Shown: piece after piece, positions 28,556-38,436 of the stretch
Numbering within the stretch: position 1 is the stretch's first letter
How the letters are laid out: every line of letters starts with the position of its first letter
NCBI GenBank assembly: GCA_900240875.1
Contig: OESE01000217.1
Coordinates: 124,001-188,000 of the forward strand
DNA length: 64,000 bases
Origin: Crithidia expoeki
Lineage: Eukaryota > Euglenozoa > Kinetoplastea > Trypanosomatida > Trypanosomatidae
Direction: 5' to 3'
Notes under the pieces: model-generated
What the model was told of the DNA's origin: nothing
Seen by the model: only the letters and a program-made list of their open reading frames with translations
Databases searched by the model: none
Translations under genes and position numbers: made by a program

Positions 28556-29226
28556 AGCAATGCGTTGCGGTAACATACATATATAAAAATATGCATTTGT
28601 ATATGCACGTCGTGCTGTGTTGTACTTTATTTTATTCATAATTGTTTCCAACGCATAATAAAAGAAGTAACAATTGTAATAATAATAATAAGAACAACAA
28701 TAATAAAAACTACAGTACTAATTATTATTATTATTATTATGAGCCAAAAACAATAAGGCCGTTTATATAATAAAGCAAAGATACTAAGAAAGACTTGTAA
28801 CGTTGGTAACAAAGCTATATTTTCATGGTACCTTTTTCACTGAGGGAAGGAAACTGGAGTTTTCCCCCTTTTGCATTAAAATACAACCAATATTGAACGT
28901 GTATGATTTTGTCAGCTTCTTACCACCTTCCTACTTCCCTTTGATCTCTTTCATCGTTTCTCTATTTTTGTGTCTTGAGCTGCTACTACAACCTCCTCGG
29001 TCTCCTGATCCTTTTGTTACCATTGATTTCCACAGGAACTCTAAGAAAAGGAGGGGAAAAAATTTGTGTGTGCAATAAGTTTGAGACGTTCTTTTGCTAA
29101 AGAAATTTGTTTTTTATTTGATCTATTACTTTGCAGCGCTGCGTAGTTTTCTCTTCAACAATAACGTATCATCTACTTTTTTCACCCCTCAAAAAAAATT
29201 TGTCGAAGGAGAAAAAAAGGGAATCT
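28556..29226. other. Very AT-rich spacer with inverted TAA/TTA repeats
   Basis: No gene. Runs of AATAATAATAATAA (about 28678-28691) and of ATTATTATTATTATTATTAT (about 28720-28740) could pair into an AT-only hairpin. A later T/C-rich segment ends in TTTGCAG at 29136. Confidence 0.55.
29102..29136 (+). promoter_or_regulatory. Probable trans-splice acceptor of the PLAA gene
   Basis: TTTGTTTTTTATTTGATCTATTACTTTGCAG ends in AG 29135-29136 and leaves a leader of about 90 bases before ATG 29227. Confidence 0.5.
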
Positions 29227-31524
29227 ATGCATACCGAAGAAGCTTTTATTCTCCAGGCAGATGGGTGCACACATACATCCGATGTGCGCTACGTCAGCAC
29301 CTCTGCAGATGATTTCAGTGCGATCTTTTCTGCCTCACGAGACAATACTGCTAAATGGATCACCGTGCCCGAGGTGGGCGACACACTGAGCGACACTTTG
29401 ACGTTTATTGGCCACACGGCGTTTGTCAATTTCGTCGTTTACCACCCCAGTATGGAGTTGTTGGGCGGTGAGCCGTGCATCGTCACCGGATCAAATGATC
29501 ACCACGTTGTGCTCTGGAATGCCCAAACCGCCGCAGTGGAGGCTGTTTTAGATGGGCACAGCAATGGGACGTGCTGCGGAGCTGTAATGAGCTTTACGTC
29601 GGATAATATCAGCGCAGATACGAGGGATTCACTTGTCGGTGACATTGTGTCAGGTGACTGGGGTGGCAAAGTTATTATTTTCGACCATAGAAGCGGGAGA
29701 CCTAAGCAGTTGTATGATAAGCACGCAACAGCGGTTCGCGGCGTTGCACAGCTGACAAACACGTCGACAATAGTTTCCTGCTCAGGCGACAAGACAATCC
29801 ACGCGTGGAGCGCTATGACGGCTGACACAATTCAGATCTTCTCGGGCCATAAGGACGTGGTGCAATGCATTTGCGCAATTGATGGCAATCGCTTTGCGTC
29901 TGCAGGCAATGACTGCAGCATCCACCTTTGGCGGCTCGGTGTGGAAAACCCGTACCAGGTTCTTGAAGGCCATGACTCCCTTGTGTACTCCGTATGCTGG
30001 TCTCCTCGTACATTGGAGCTGTACTCGTCTTCGGAGGATCATACCGTCCGTGTTTGGCGGTCCGCAGACGAAGACGGCAAGCTAAAAATTGTCCAAGTCA
30101 TTCAGCATCCGTGCGTGGTGTGGAGCGTGGCCGCGACTTGGGATGGTAAAATTATCACCGGCGGCTCTGATAATACGGTACGTCTGTGGACGCGCAATTA
30201 CGATCAAATGGCGTCCATTGAAAAGCTGGAGGCACTCGAGGCTACCATCTCGTCACAGACGGTCGACGTGAAAATTGCCGAGTCCAGCGGGGCTGCCGCA
30301 GCTATGGGGGGCCTTAACGTAACAGAGATGCCGTACGCGCACGAGATAAATCAGCGCCGCGGTCAGCAGGAGGGGGAGCGGCTTTTTGCACGCAACGAGA
30401 AAGGCGAGGTGGAGATGTACGTGTGGAACTCTGGGCGGTGGGAGAAGATCGGCGTCGTAGTGGCCGGACCAGATGCACAGAGCTACACGGGTGCATCTAG
30501 CCAGCAGCGCGAAAAGCACTTTCACAACGGCCAGACGTACGACTACCTTTTTGATGTCGACGTAGAAGGGCGAATGCTTAAGTTGCCGTACAGAGTCGGT
30601 GACGGGGTGGTAGAAACGGCGAAGCGCTTTATACACGACAACCACGGCGTCGTAACCGAGGACTCACAGGAGGAAATTCAGAACTTTCTCATGCAGCACA
30701 TTTCACGTGAGGACTTGGCGCGAGTGCCGGGTCTAGAGGGTGTCAACGGCGGCAAGCCAGGCCACGCACCTATCGTACCACCTGCGCATGCCTTTACCAC
30801 AACTGCGGCAGCTGTCAGCTCCGGCTCTCCCATCAATGCACTCCTTCCTCCCTGGACTACACCGGAGACTTTTGACGCTTTCAACCCTGCTGCGGCTCAG
30901 ACCAAGGTAAACTCTCTCCTTTCGAATAACGCTGAGTTCCAAAATACAATAGGGCAACTCGATACGCCTTTACTCGACTTTGCAGGAGTTTCCAGTAGTC
31001 TCGTGGAGCTGTACCGTGAGCTTCCAGCTGGTTCGCGCTTTCCCGCGATCGATGCGCTGCGATACGTGCTGATAGCGTCGGTAGATAAGAAGGGTGCAGT
31101 TGAAGAGGTGCTAAAGCACTTGGCTACCCTCTGGGATGTGCATACAACCTCGCCGCCGCAGCTGCCCACTTCGGCAGTGGAATGGATGGTGTCTTTGCGG
31201 CTGGGAGCTTGCGTGTTTGCGCGTCTGTGCGACCAGCACGTGGCTGTCAACTCCTTGGATGTAGCTGCGCAGTCTACAGTTCTGTGGCTTGCGAAAGGGC
31301 TGCCTGCCCTGTCCAACTTGCTTACGGCCGATACACCCTCAACGACCCGCAGACACTGCAAAGCGGCTATTGCCGCCATTCTCCGCAATATTACGCTTTT
31401 CCTCACCTCGTTGGATGCGGCGAACTCTTCTGACACACCTGCAGCAGTGGTAGAGGAGCTGGCACTGACGGTGGTGCATCAGTGCGCCTCCTACTCGTGT
31501 CGGAACGCAGCGACTCGCCGGTAG
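29227..31524 (+). CDS. PLAA/Ufd3/Doa1 ubiquitin-binding WD-repeat protein
   Basis: 765 residues from ATG 29227. Residues 1-330 form a seven-bladed WD40 propeller (for example SASRDNTAKW, TGSNDHHVVLWN, SCSGDKTIHAWSA, SAGNDCSIHLWR, SSSEDHTVRVWR, TGGSDNTVRLW). A PFU ubiquitin-binding domain lies at about 390-490 (FHNGQTYDYLFDVDVEGRMLKLPYR), and a PUL domain starts at about 560 (TPLLDFAGVSSSL...). Known: PLAA/Doa1 binds ubiquitin and the C-terminus of p97/Cdc48 through PUL in protein degradation and vesicle sorting. The frame stops at TAG 31522-31524 after an atypical tail (SCRNAATRR), short of the expected end of PUL. Sequence similar to the missing PUL helices lies in other frames just beyond, suggesting a frameshift or a sequence error. 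Domain identity is secure; the 3' end is doubtful. Confidence 0.9.
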   Translation: MHTEEAFILQADGCTHTSDVRYVSTSADDFSAIFSASRDNTAKWITVPEVGDTLSDTLTFIGHTAFVNFVVYHPSMELLGGEPCIVTGSNDHHVVLWNAQTAAVEAVLDGHSNGTCCGAVMSFTSDNISADTRDSLVGDIVSGDWGGKVIIFDHRSGRPKQLYDKHATAVRGVAQLTNTSTIVSCSGDKTIHAWSAMTADTIQIFSGHKDVVQCICAIDGNRFASAGNDCSIHLWRLGVENPYQVLEGHDSLVYSVCWSPRTLELYSSSEDHTVRVWRSADEDGKLKIVQVIQHPCVVWSVAATWDGKIITGGSDNTVRLWTRNYDQMASIEKLEALEATISSQTVDVKIAESSGAAAAMGGLNVTEMPYAHEINQRRGQQEGERLFARNEKGEVEMYVWNSGRWEKIGVVVAGPDAQSYTGASSQQREKHFHNGQTYDYLFDVDVEGRMLKLPYRVGDGVVETAKRFIHDNHGVVTEDSQEEIQNFLMQHISREDLARVPGLEGVNGGKPGHAPIVPPAHAFTTTAAAVSSGSPINALLPPWTTPETFDAFNPAAAQTKVNSLLSNNAEFQNTIGQLDTPLLDFAGVSSSLVELYRELPAGSRFPAIDALRYVLIASVDKKGAVEEVLKHLATLWDVHTTSPPQLPTSAVEWMVSLRLGACVFARLCDQHVAVNSLDVAAQSTVLWLAKGLPALSNLLTADTPSTTRRHCKAAIAAILRNITLFLTSLDAANSSDTPAAVVEELALTVVHQCASYSCRNAATRR

Positions 31525-32460
31525 TACGGGACTGCTTGTGTTCACTGCGGACGCTGCTGGAGCCGCACGCGGGTAATGCAAACACGCCATCCTCGATCCC
31601 GTGGCGCGCCTCTACTGCTGCGCAGATGCAGAAATCGTTGAGCTTTTCACTCCGTTCTATCACAACTGGTGCTTATGTGGAGGGACAATCGACAGCGGCT
31701 TGGCTGCTGGAAGAAATCAGCAGCTCAAATACCTCGTAAGTTGTTTTAGAGTTGACACGTTTGCCTTTTTTTCTTTGAAACTCCATTTTTCCAGTGGTCT
31801 CCGTACAATTCCGTTAGAAAAAAAAAGAAAAAGAGCTGACTGAAAGTCAGTGCTGGGGGAGGTGCACAACGTTGCAACGATTCTCAAAGCGCAAAGCACT
31901 TTTCTGTGCTAACAAAAAACCTTTAATATTGCTTTTGCGTTTTCATTGAAGAGAACACGTCAGTTTCTAAGGTGCTTTCAACATGAAGGTCATCCATTCG
32001 GTAAGTAATTAGATGCAACGGGGTTAGAGAAAAAGATAAACATGTGCTACGAAGTTGCAGCTGATCTCCTTCTGACGTACGCCAACTTCCTTGTTATTTC
32101 TTTGACGCTGCTTTTTCACTTGCCTTTTTTCTTATTTTTGCCACTCTCATTTTTCCTGCTTGCCTGTGTTGGCCGTTGCAGTTTGAAGTGCTTGCTCTCT
32201 TAATTCGCGCTCTCAAAGGAAATTCTACTACCCTCTCTTTGACTGTTGCTCTTCTCCCTATCTGCTTTCCGTTTCGGATCCGCACCACCTCTCACTACAC
32301 GAGGGGATTTCTTCAGTTTCAGCTACGTCTAGGCATCGGTTTTATGCCGATTTTGAGCACGTGCGCGCTCGTACGTCACATTTTTCGTTTCGCCTGCTTG
32401 CAGTCGATAGTTCTCTCTGATTATTTCAACTCCGTTCCTTTAAAATCAGATCCGTATACA

Positions 32461-32468
32461 CACGCACG

Positions 32469-32499
<31 letters not shown>
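32461..32499. repeat. (CA)n microsatellite
   Basis: CA repeat with GCAC interruptions at its left end. Confidence 0.9.
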
Positions 32500-33048
32500 G
32501 CAATCTGACTTGAAAGAGGAAAACAGAGTAACTTCTAGAAAAGTGTAACGAGGGGTGATTTGCTACTCAGAAAATAGCGTTACCATCCTCTGCAGCTTTT
32601 CTTTTGTTTTTGTTACATACGCAGTTTCTCCAACGATATCTGCCATCTCGTTTCTGTGAGCGCACTCGTAGCGTCAAAACAAACAGGAAGTTGGATTCCT
32701 GTTTCTTTTCCAAACAGAGCTCAAGAGGCCGAAACGCAAAAACACGTTTCTTCCTGTGTTTTTTTTTTCCTTGTACTTCCTATCTTACTTCTTCATCATA
32801 GCGTTGCCATTCTGACAAGCAGCCGCGTTGATTCCCCCTATTGTAGCGAAGCAGTGGAGTGTTTTACCAAAGCATCGAACGATCGTCTCTCCCTCTATAT
32901 ATATCTATTTACTTATTTATTTACTGTAGCGATTATCCTAAGGGTACGAGTTTGAGTGCATTTTTGATCAATACTTCAGCTCTGACAGTTTTCTCCCTCT
33001 CTATCTATCTCTCTGTATATGTAGATTCCCTTTCTTCTAATTGCATAA

Positions 33049-33086
33049 ATATATATATATATATATATATAATATATATATATATA
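33049..33086. repeat. (AT)n microsatellite
   Basis: Thirty-eight bases of alternating A/T with one phase change, in the leader or spacer ahead of the first cyclin. Confidence 0.95.
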
Positions 33087-33181
33087 CTTGCTTAATAAAG
33101 GAGAAGTAAACCTGTTTGCTTGGCCAAGCAAACAAACCAAAAACAAGTCACTACAAAAACACAAAAACAAAGACATAAAGG

Positions 33182-35401
33182 ATGAACGCGATTGAGTCGG
33201 AGGTGCAGCACGCCAGCCAAAAGATGACGCCCACCGCCGTAGACTATGATCAGACGCAGGCCTCTTCTCTCAACCGCCACCTAAATGAGGAACCGGTAGT
33301 GAAGCCGCTCATCTGCAGCTTCTTTAAACGGGCAACATCAGCGTCCGCCGGGCTAAGCGCCCTTAATGGCCGCCGCAGCAGCATGAACGGACGCGTCGCT
33401 AACGGTGGTGCGGCCTCGCCGTCACACCCACTAGACGCTGGGACGCCGAGCCACCTGCCCGCCTTCCCCGCCCCGATGGAGGAACCTATCCTGCTCTTCC
33501 CGCTAACGCCGTCTGTGAAGGTGCCACTGCGGCATAGCAAACGCTCCGGCCGGGTGCTGAACGAGTCGGAGACGTTGCAGGAGAAACACGCGCAGGAGTA
33601 TCGCTTCATCGTTCCGATGCTGGCCTACGCGATTGAGTGCACCATTGCTGAACACGAGATCATCCGGCAGAACGCCGGCCTGCCCGCGTACATTTCCCCC
33701 AACTCATCTCCAGTTTTGAGTCCGACACGCAAACGTCGTCCTTCTTGCGACACAGACCGCGCCGACCCGGCGGCGGCACGGCAGCATGTCAACAGCGCCG
33801 ACAATCGCAATACCGCCTTTGGCTACAAGGTGTTTCAGACCGCTATTAACGCCTTCTCCACGCGCGAGGTGCCTGCCATCTCTGTCCACGACTATCTAAA
33901 GCGCATCGTTAAGTACACCTACGTGTCGCCGTCAGTGTTAGTGTGCTGCTGTCTCTACCTAGACCGCCTGCTCGCCATGTACCCTAGCCTCTTGCTGCAC
34001 CCGAACAACATCTTCAAGTTTCTCATAACGTCGACGCGAGTGTGCAGCAAGATTATGGACACCCGCACCCTCAACAACCGCGACTTCTCCGTCGTTGGCG
34101 GCGTGACGAATGAAGACATCAACGCCCTGGAATTTATGTTTGTCCAGCTCCTCCAGAACCGTCTGTACATCTCGCACCACACCTTTGACGTGTACTGCGA
34201 ACCGCTGCGGCGACAAGCTGCGCATGTGGAAGTAGAAGGCGAGTGGGGCGGGACGACACTGACGGTAGTGCCGCCGGTCAACGGCGGACGGCCTTCCAGT
34301 TTCCCTCACCAGCCCTCCAGACCTTCACTGGCACGCAACAGTGCCTGTGGCAGCGTCTTGTCCCGCAGCCGCCGCTCCAGTATCATGTCGCAAAACGAGT
34401 ATAGCATTTCGATGGCTTCGCAAAGTGGCGTGTCCCCGTTGCGTTCAGCTTCGCGGCCGGCCTTTCCGCCGAGTGACTCGATGGGCCAGTCCATCTCCGT
34501 CGATGCGGAGTTTCTGGCCCCAGTACGGCAGCCCTCCACCGCGCTGTCGCGGGGCGAGCCAGCCGCCACCTCCGCGCGCCGGCACCCGATGAGCAGCTCG
34601 ACGAATAACATGAACGGCGCTAGCAGTAATAACGTCGCCAACGCGAGCAACAACAATAACAATGCCAACGCTAACAACACTAGTAACGGTAACAGTAATA
34701 GCAGTACCAATGCCAACGGGACGGCGGCGTCCCGCTCGCCGGTGCTGCCGCAGGTGCACCTGCTGACGACGGGCAACACCGCCACGTCGACGGTGGTGCC
34801 CGTCTTTCGCAATGTTAGCTCTGTCGCCACGCTGCGCAGCTCCAGCACCTGCGAGGATACCGTCTCCTCGGGGGTGCTCGCCCAGAGTGCCAACTGCGCC
34901 TTTATGCACCAATTACAGCAGCAGCAGCATCAAGCTGTCGAAGCACTTGAGGAGGCCGAAGAAGCGCGTGCCCGCAGCATCCCTGTTTCCGGTCCACGCG
35001 GGTTCTCCTCCTCGTGGGACACCGCCCGCTCCACCCGCACGTTGGCCGCAGCCACTACCGGTGGGGTGAACGGACTGGGGCTCAGCGTGACGGCGATCGC
35101 CAATGCGCGCTGTGGGTCTCCGAACACGCTACCGGCCGGCGCGAGCGTTTCCACAACGAAGAGTCGAAGCGTTGACGGTGTGACAATCAGCACGGAGGGA
35201 AACATGACACCGAGCAACACTCTTAGCGGCGAGCGGACGCCGACGCGGCGCGTCTTCGTTTCTTCCGCGAGGAGCGACGGCGTGGCGCTGCCGCCAGTGC
35301 CGCAGAGCGGCCGTCGTGGCCAGTCCGGCAGCCTCGCCGGCACTTCCGGCGTGACGATACCCAACGTGCCCCCTGCGCCCGAGTTCCGCCAGCGTCAGTA
35401 G
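33182..35401 (+). CDS. PHO80-like cyclin
   Basis: 739 residues from ATG 33182. A PHO80-type cyclin fold lies at about 139-345: EYRFIVPMLAYAIE (first helix), then VPAISVHDYLKRIVKYTYVS, SVLVCCCLYLDRLL (helix with the conserved YLDRL), FKFLITSTRVCSKIMD and NALEFMFVQLL. The C-terminal half is low complexity, with a Ser/Arg-rich part (about 385-410), an Asn-rich run (about 473-515) and Ser/Thr/Gly-rich tail. Known: in trypanosomes, PHO80-like cyclins (for example CYC2) partner CRK kinases in G1 control and in stress or nutrient responses. Homologous to the next gene on this strand. Which numbered trypanosome cyclin it corresponds to cannot be told from sequence alone. Confidence 0.88.
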   Translation: MNAIESEVQHASQKMTPTAVDYDQTQASSLNRHLNEEPVVKPLICSFFKRATSASAGLSALNGRRSSMNGRVANGGAASPSHPLDAGTPSHLPAFPAPMEEPILLFPLTPSVKVPLRHSKRSGRVLNESETLQEKHAQEYRFIVPMLAYAIECTIAEHEIIRQNAGLPAYISPNSSPVLSPTRKRRPSCDTDRADPAAARQHVNSADNRNTAFGYKVFQTAINAFSTREVPAISVHDYLKRIVKYTYVSPSVLVCCCLYLDRLLAMYPSLLLHPNNIFKFLITSTRVCSKIMDTRTLNNRDFSVVGGVTNEDINALEFMFVQLLQNRLYISHHTFDVYCEPLRRQAAHVEVEGEWGGTTLTVVPPVNGGRPSSFPHQPSRPSLARNSACGSVLSRSRRSSIMSQNEYSISMASQSGVSPLRSASRPAFPPSDSMGQSISVDAEFLAPVRQPSTALSRGEPAATSARRHPMSSSTNNMNGASSNNVANASNNNNNANANNTSNGNSNSSTNANGTAASRSPVLPQVHLLTTGNTATSTVVPVFRNVSSVATLRSSSTCEDTVSSGVLAQSANCAFMHQLQQQQHQAVEALEEAEEARARSIPVSGPRGFSSSWDTARSTRTLAAATTGGVNGLGLSVTAIANARCGSPNTLPAGASVSTTKSRSVDGVTISTEGNMTPSNTLSGERTPTRRVFVSSARSDGVALPPVPQSGRRGQSGSLAGTSGVTIPNVPPAPEFRQRQ

Positions 35402-37777
35402 CGACACGTAACGGAAAGCAGCTGGGCTTCATTGCAATGGTTAAAAAAAAAAAAGAGTTTGGCTAACCAAAAAGAATATCGTATGGTATTCACATCACGC
35501 GCACTTGCATCCGGAAGCGGGCTCTTCCGTGTTTTCCCTCTACAAACGCCCATAAAGCAGACGCAGATGTCTTCTTATACCTGCTGCGTAAAGACACATA
35601 GAGAGTATAAGATTACCGCCGACATTTATTCTCAGTATTCAGGATAACCTAAATACTGATGCTTAAGCACGTTGGCCATTCTAGTGGTCAACCTCAGTGC
35701 GTGCGCTTTTCTAGTTCTTTTTTTTTTTAATTCGTTGGTCTCGTTTGTTTTATTTCTTTCTGTTTACGTTGTGAGCGCACGTGCTCGTGTGTGTTTGCGG
35801 TAGGGGAGGACTGGCGCGCAAGAGCGCAGCTCCTATGCAACATAGAAAAAAGAGGAAAAAAGTGTTCACGCCCAGCGAACATTCAGACGCAGATGTGATC
35901 AGCGCAGTCTTTGGTTTTATTCTAGCTTCATTCTCTTGGAATTGCAGACTCAAATAATGTGCTTGTCGAACGTCAGCATTTGCATTTTTTTGTTTGTTTT
36001 TCCCCCGTACTCACACTAAATTATATGTCTCCTTTTAAATCTCTCTGTTAGACAGCACCATCTCGCGTTTTATTTAACAAATTTTAGAGCTTAATCGCTT
36101 CATCGCTTTTTCTTTTGGTTCTACGGATTGCTTCCCTCAGACAATTTCTTCTCTTCTTTTCTTCAGTGTTTTGTTTGCCTTGTTCACTTTGTCTATCAAC
36201 TCTTGCGTTGACGTACTTTTGTCATACTTCTTTCTTCATTCAGTTTTGTGTGTTGTCGTTGGTGTTGCTGAATTCATTTATTAATCTCCCCTTTCCCCTT
36301 TCTTTTTCTTTCTGCCCTCTTGTAAATAATAAAAAAACTCCTTTCCGTTCTTTCCACTCTCTTCCCTCTCTTTTCATTTTCATTTTTTCACAGTTTCTTT
36401 TTCATTTTCCTGTTTTAACCCATTTCCCCCTCCCTCGTCTTGGGCGTGCCCTCAGTAGCGGTTCTCAGTTGCGATTTTTTTTTTTTTTTCGCCGCTTGCT
36501 TCTCTCAAGTAAAAACGGTCTTGCCTGCATATTCGTCCGCGGTGTACTCGAGAGAATCATCGGCGCTTCCAAGATTGGTTTCGCTTTTATCCCATTTGGC
36601 TCTCTTTGCTTGCAGAGTCACTGGCAGCGAGTCGCAAACGGAAGTGAGCTGCTTTTTCTCTTTCTCAATCTCTCTCTCTGCTGTTTCGGTAGCGCCGTGT
36701 GTGTAGGCGAGCGCTTACGTCCCTGGCGTCTATGTTTTACATCCTTGCTGCATCTTTTTTCTTTTCCATACCTCGCTGCAGCATCCCCACCTTCGCGTCG
36801 CGTGGATTGATATCTGGACAGCGCCGTTTCCTATCAGCTTTTGGTGACGGAGGCTGTGAAGCAAACAAACGAAAGGAAAGACACCGGCATTCATTTAAAC
36901 ACCGATGCACACACAGACAGTTTAAACACAAACAAACGAAAAAGCAAAACCAGCATGCGAACAATGATCATTGAGCAACCATTATTTGATATTCGAACAC
37001 GATGAAAGAACAAGGACGCAGTACATTCGGCTGCCAAATGAGACAGAACGCTCACGTGCTCGACTCGATTAGACTGTGATGCTGATAAAGATTAATTCCT
37101 CCACCCTTTTTCCAATCGATTGCTTTTTCCAGCTATTTGAATTTTTTTTTCCTCTTCCCACATCTGTGCTGCCCGAAGGTCAAAAAGCACGATTCAGGAA
37201 CCTTCTACTTCCTGTTTTGTTGAGCTCTACAGTTCTGTTCCCTGTTAAACTCCTTTGTTTTTTCCTGTTTTGCATCCTTTGTTTCCCTCACGCCATGAAT
37301 AAAATTGAGAGAGCACGCTTCATTCACTTTTCGCCGTTATTTATCCTTGTGATACTGCTGCTCTACTTCCGTTCGCAGTGCACAGAAACCATAGTTGCTG
37401 TTACTTGGATAATAAGAAAAACGTGTTTTTTTTTCTTTAAATTCCTTTTCATTCGCTTCTTTTTTTCCCGTTTTCTTTTTAAGTTTGAAACGTAAACTTC
37501 ACCACTCTACGTGTGCATGGGGTAGCTCTCGCGTTCTCGTTTCCTCTTTCCCCTCTCCCGTAATTCATTCTTGATCAACTACATTTCTATCTACTATTTC
37601 TCCGTGCTTTGAGTTTATTGTGTTTGCCCTTTCCTCTGCTCCCTTCTCTCTGCGCAAATGAAACCCCCCTTTGCGCTCTAAGCCCAATAACTGTGCTATT
37701 AGTCTTAGTATTGCACTCACCTGTGCCGCGAGGCTGAGCTAAGAGGCTCATGCGCCAGTAATTATAAAAAGAAGAGA

Positions 37778-37879
37778 ATGAAGCGCAACTTTGGTGCCCG
37801 AGTTGGGGTGTCGGCAGAAGTTTTGAATCGCGGTGTTTTTCCAAAGGCCGCCAGACGTGTGGACACCACAAAAGGGTAA
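37778..37879 (+). CDS. Tiny ORF, 33 residues, within the cyclin spacer
   Basis: ATG 37778 to TAA 37877-37879 encodes a basic peptide (MKRNFGARVGVSAEV...KAARRVDTTKG) with codon use closer to genes than to the spacer. The AT/pyrimidine-biased context makes it stand out, but at this length chance is quite possible. A GTAAGT splice-donor-like hexamer overlaps the stop codon (37876-37881). Confidence 0.18.
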   Translation: MKRNFGARVGVSAEVLNRGVFPKAARRVDTTKG

Positions 37880-38410
37880 GTAAATTCTGCCTAATGCAAC
37901 TTACACCGAACAACAGAAATTAAGGTGCAAAGCAAACTAATAAACTCATATGTCGTCTCCAAAATCGACGGGAACTTTTATTTTAATAAAGTGTTTTACC
38001 TGTCAGTGCTTGTCGCAATGAATTGTAACAGAAACGGTGCTAGCTAGAACCGCACATTGCGTTGAGTTACTCACGAGCCTGACCATCTTAATCATTTTTG
38101 TACGTAATATTACAAAAGGGGAAAATGATCGTAATAGCTTCTGCTTTTCGATTTCCTTTTCAATTCTCTGTTTTCGTCTCCTCGTGTGCTTGTTGTATTC
38201 ACCTCTCTGTTTGTTTTTCTTAAAAGCATCCGTATTCTTGTCCGTTCTCGATTCTGTTTTCGCTGGTTTATCCCTGGCAGCTGTCGTGCTTTCCCATCGT
38301 TTCTCCACGCTGACCCCCCCCCCCGCACACACATCACTTAATTTGATTTCTGTTTCTTCGCAAGGTGTTTCGTTTCGATTTCCTCGTCTTCGTTCTCTTC
38401 CGTACTTTGC

Positions 38411-38436
38411 ATATATATATATATATATATATATAT
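38411..38436. repeat. (AT)n microsatellite
   Basis: Thirteen AT units flanked by GC and GCAT, inside the cyclin spacer. Confidence 0.95.

Larger units (their letters stand above)
31525..33181. other. Spacer (1.7 kb) with PUL-like open segments at its start and microsatellites
   Basis: The first 200 bases hold open segments resembling the rest of the PUL domain (see findings). The remainder is pyrimidine-rich and AT-rich without a gene. It includes a CA repeat (32461-32499) and a nearly uninterrupted AT run (33049-33086) about 100 bases before the first cyclin gene. Confidence 0.5.

Noticed and set aside
35841-35848. CATAGAAA octamer (also at 24142-24149), the Crithidia S-phase mRNA cycling element
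   Set aside because: Such octamers with the allowed variants are expected a few times in 64 kb by chance, and only single copies occur per UTR, whereas cycling mRNAs usually have more than one.
36115-36810. 231-residue open frame in the cyclin spacer
   Set aside because: Phe/Leu/Ser/Cys-rich translation of a T/C-rich stretch, without coding codon bias; no domain.
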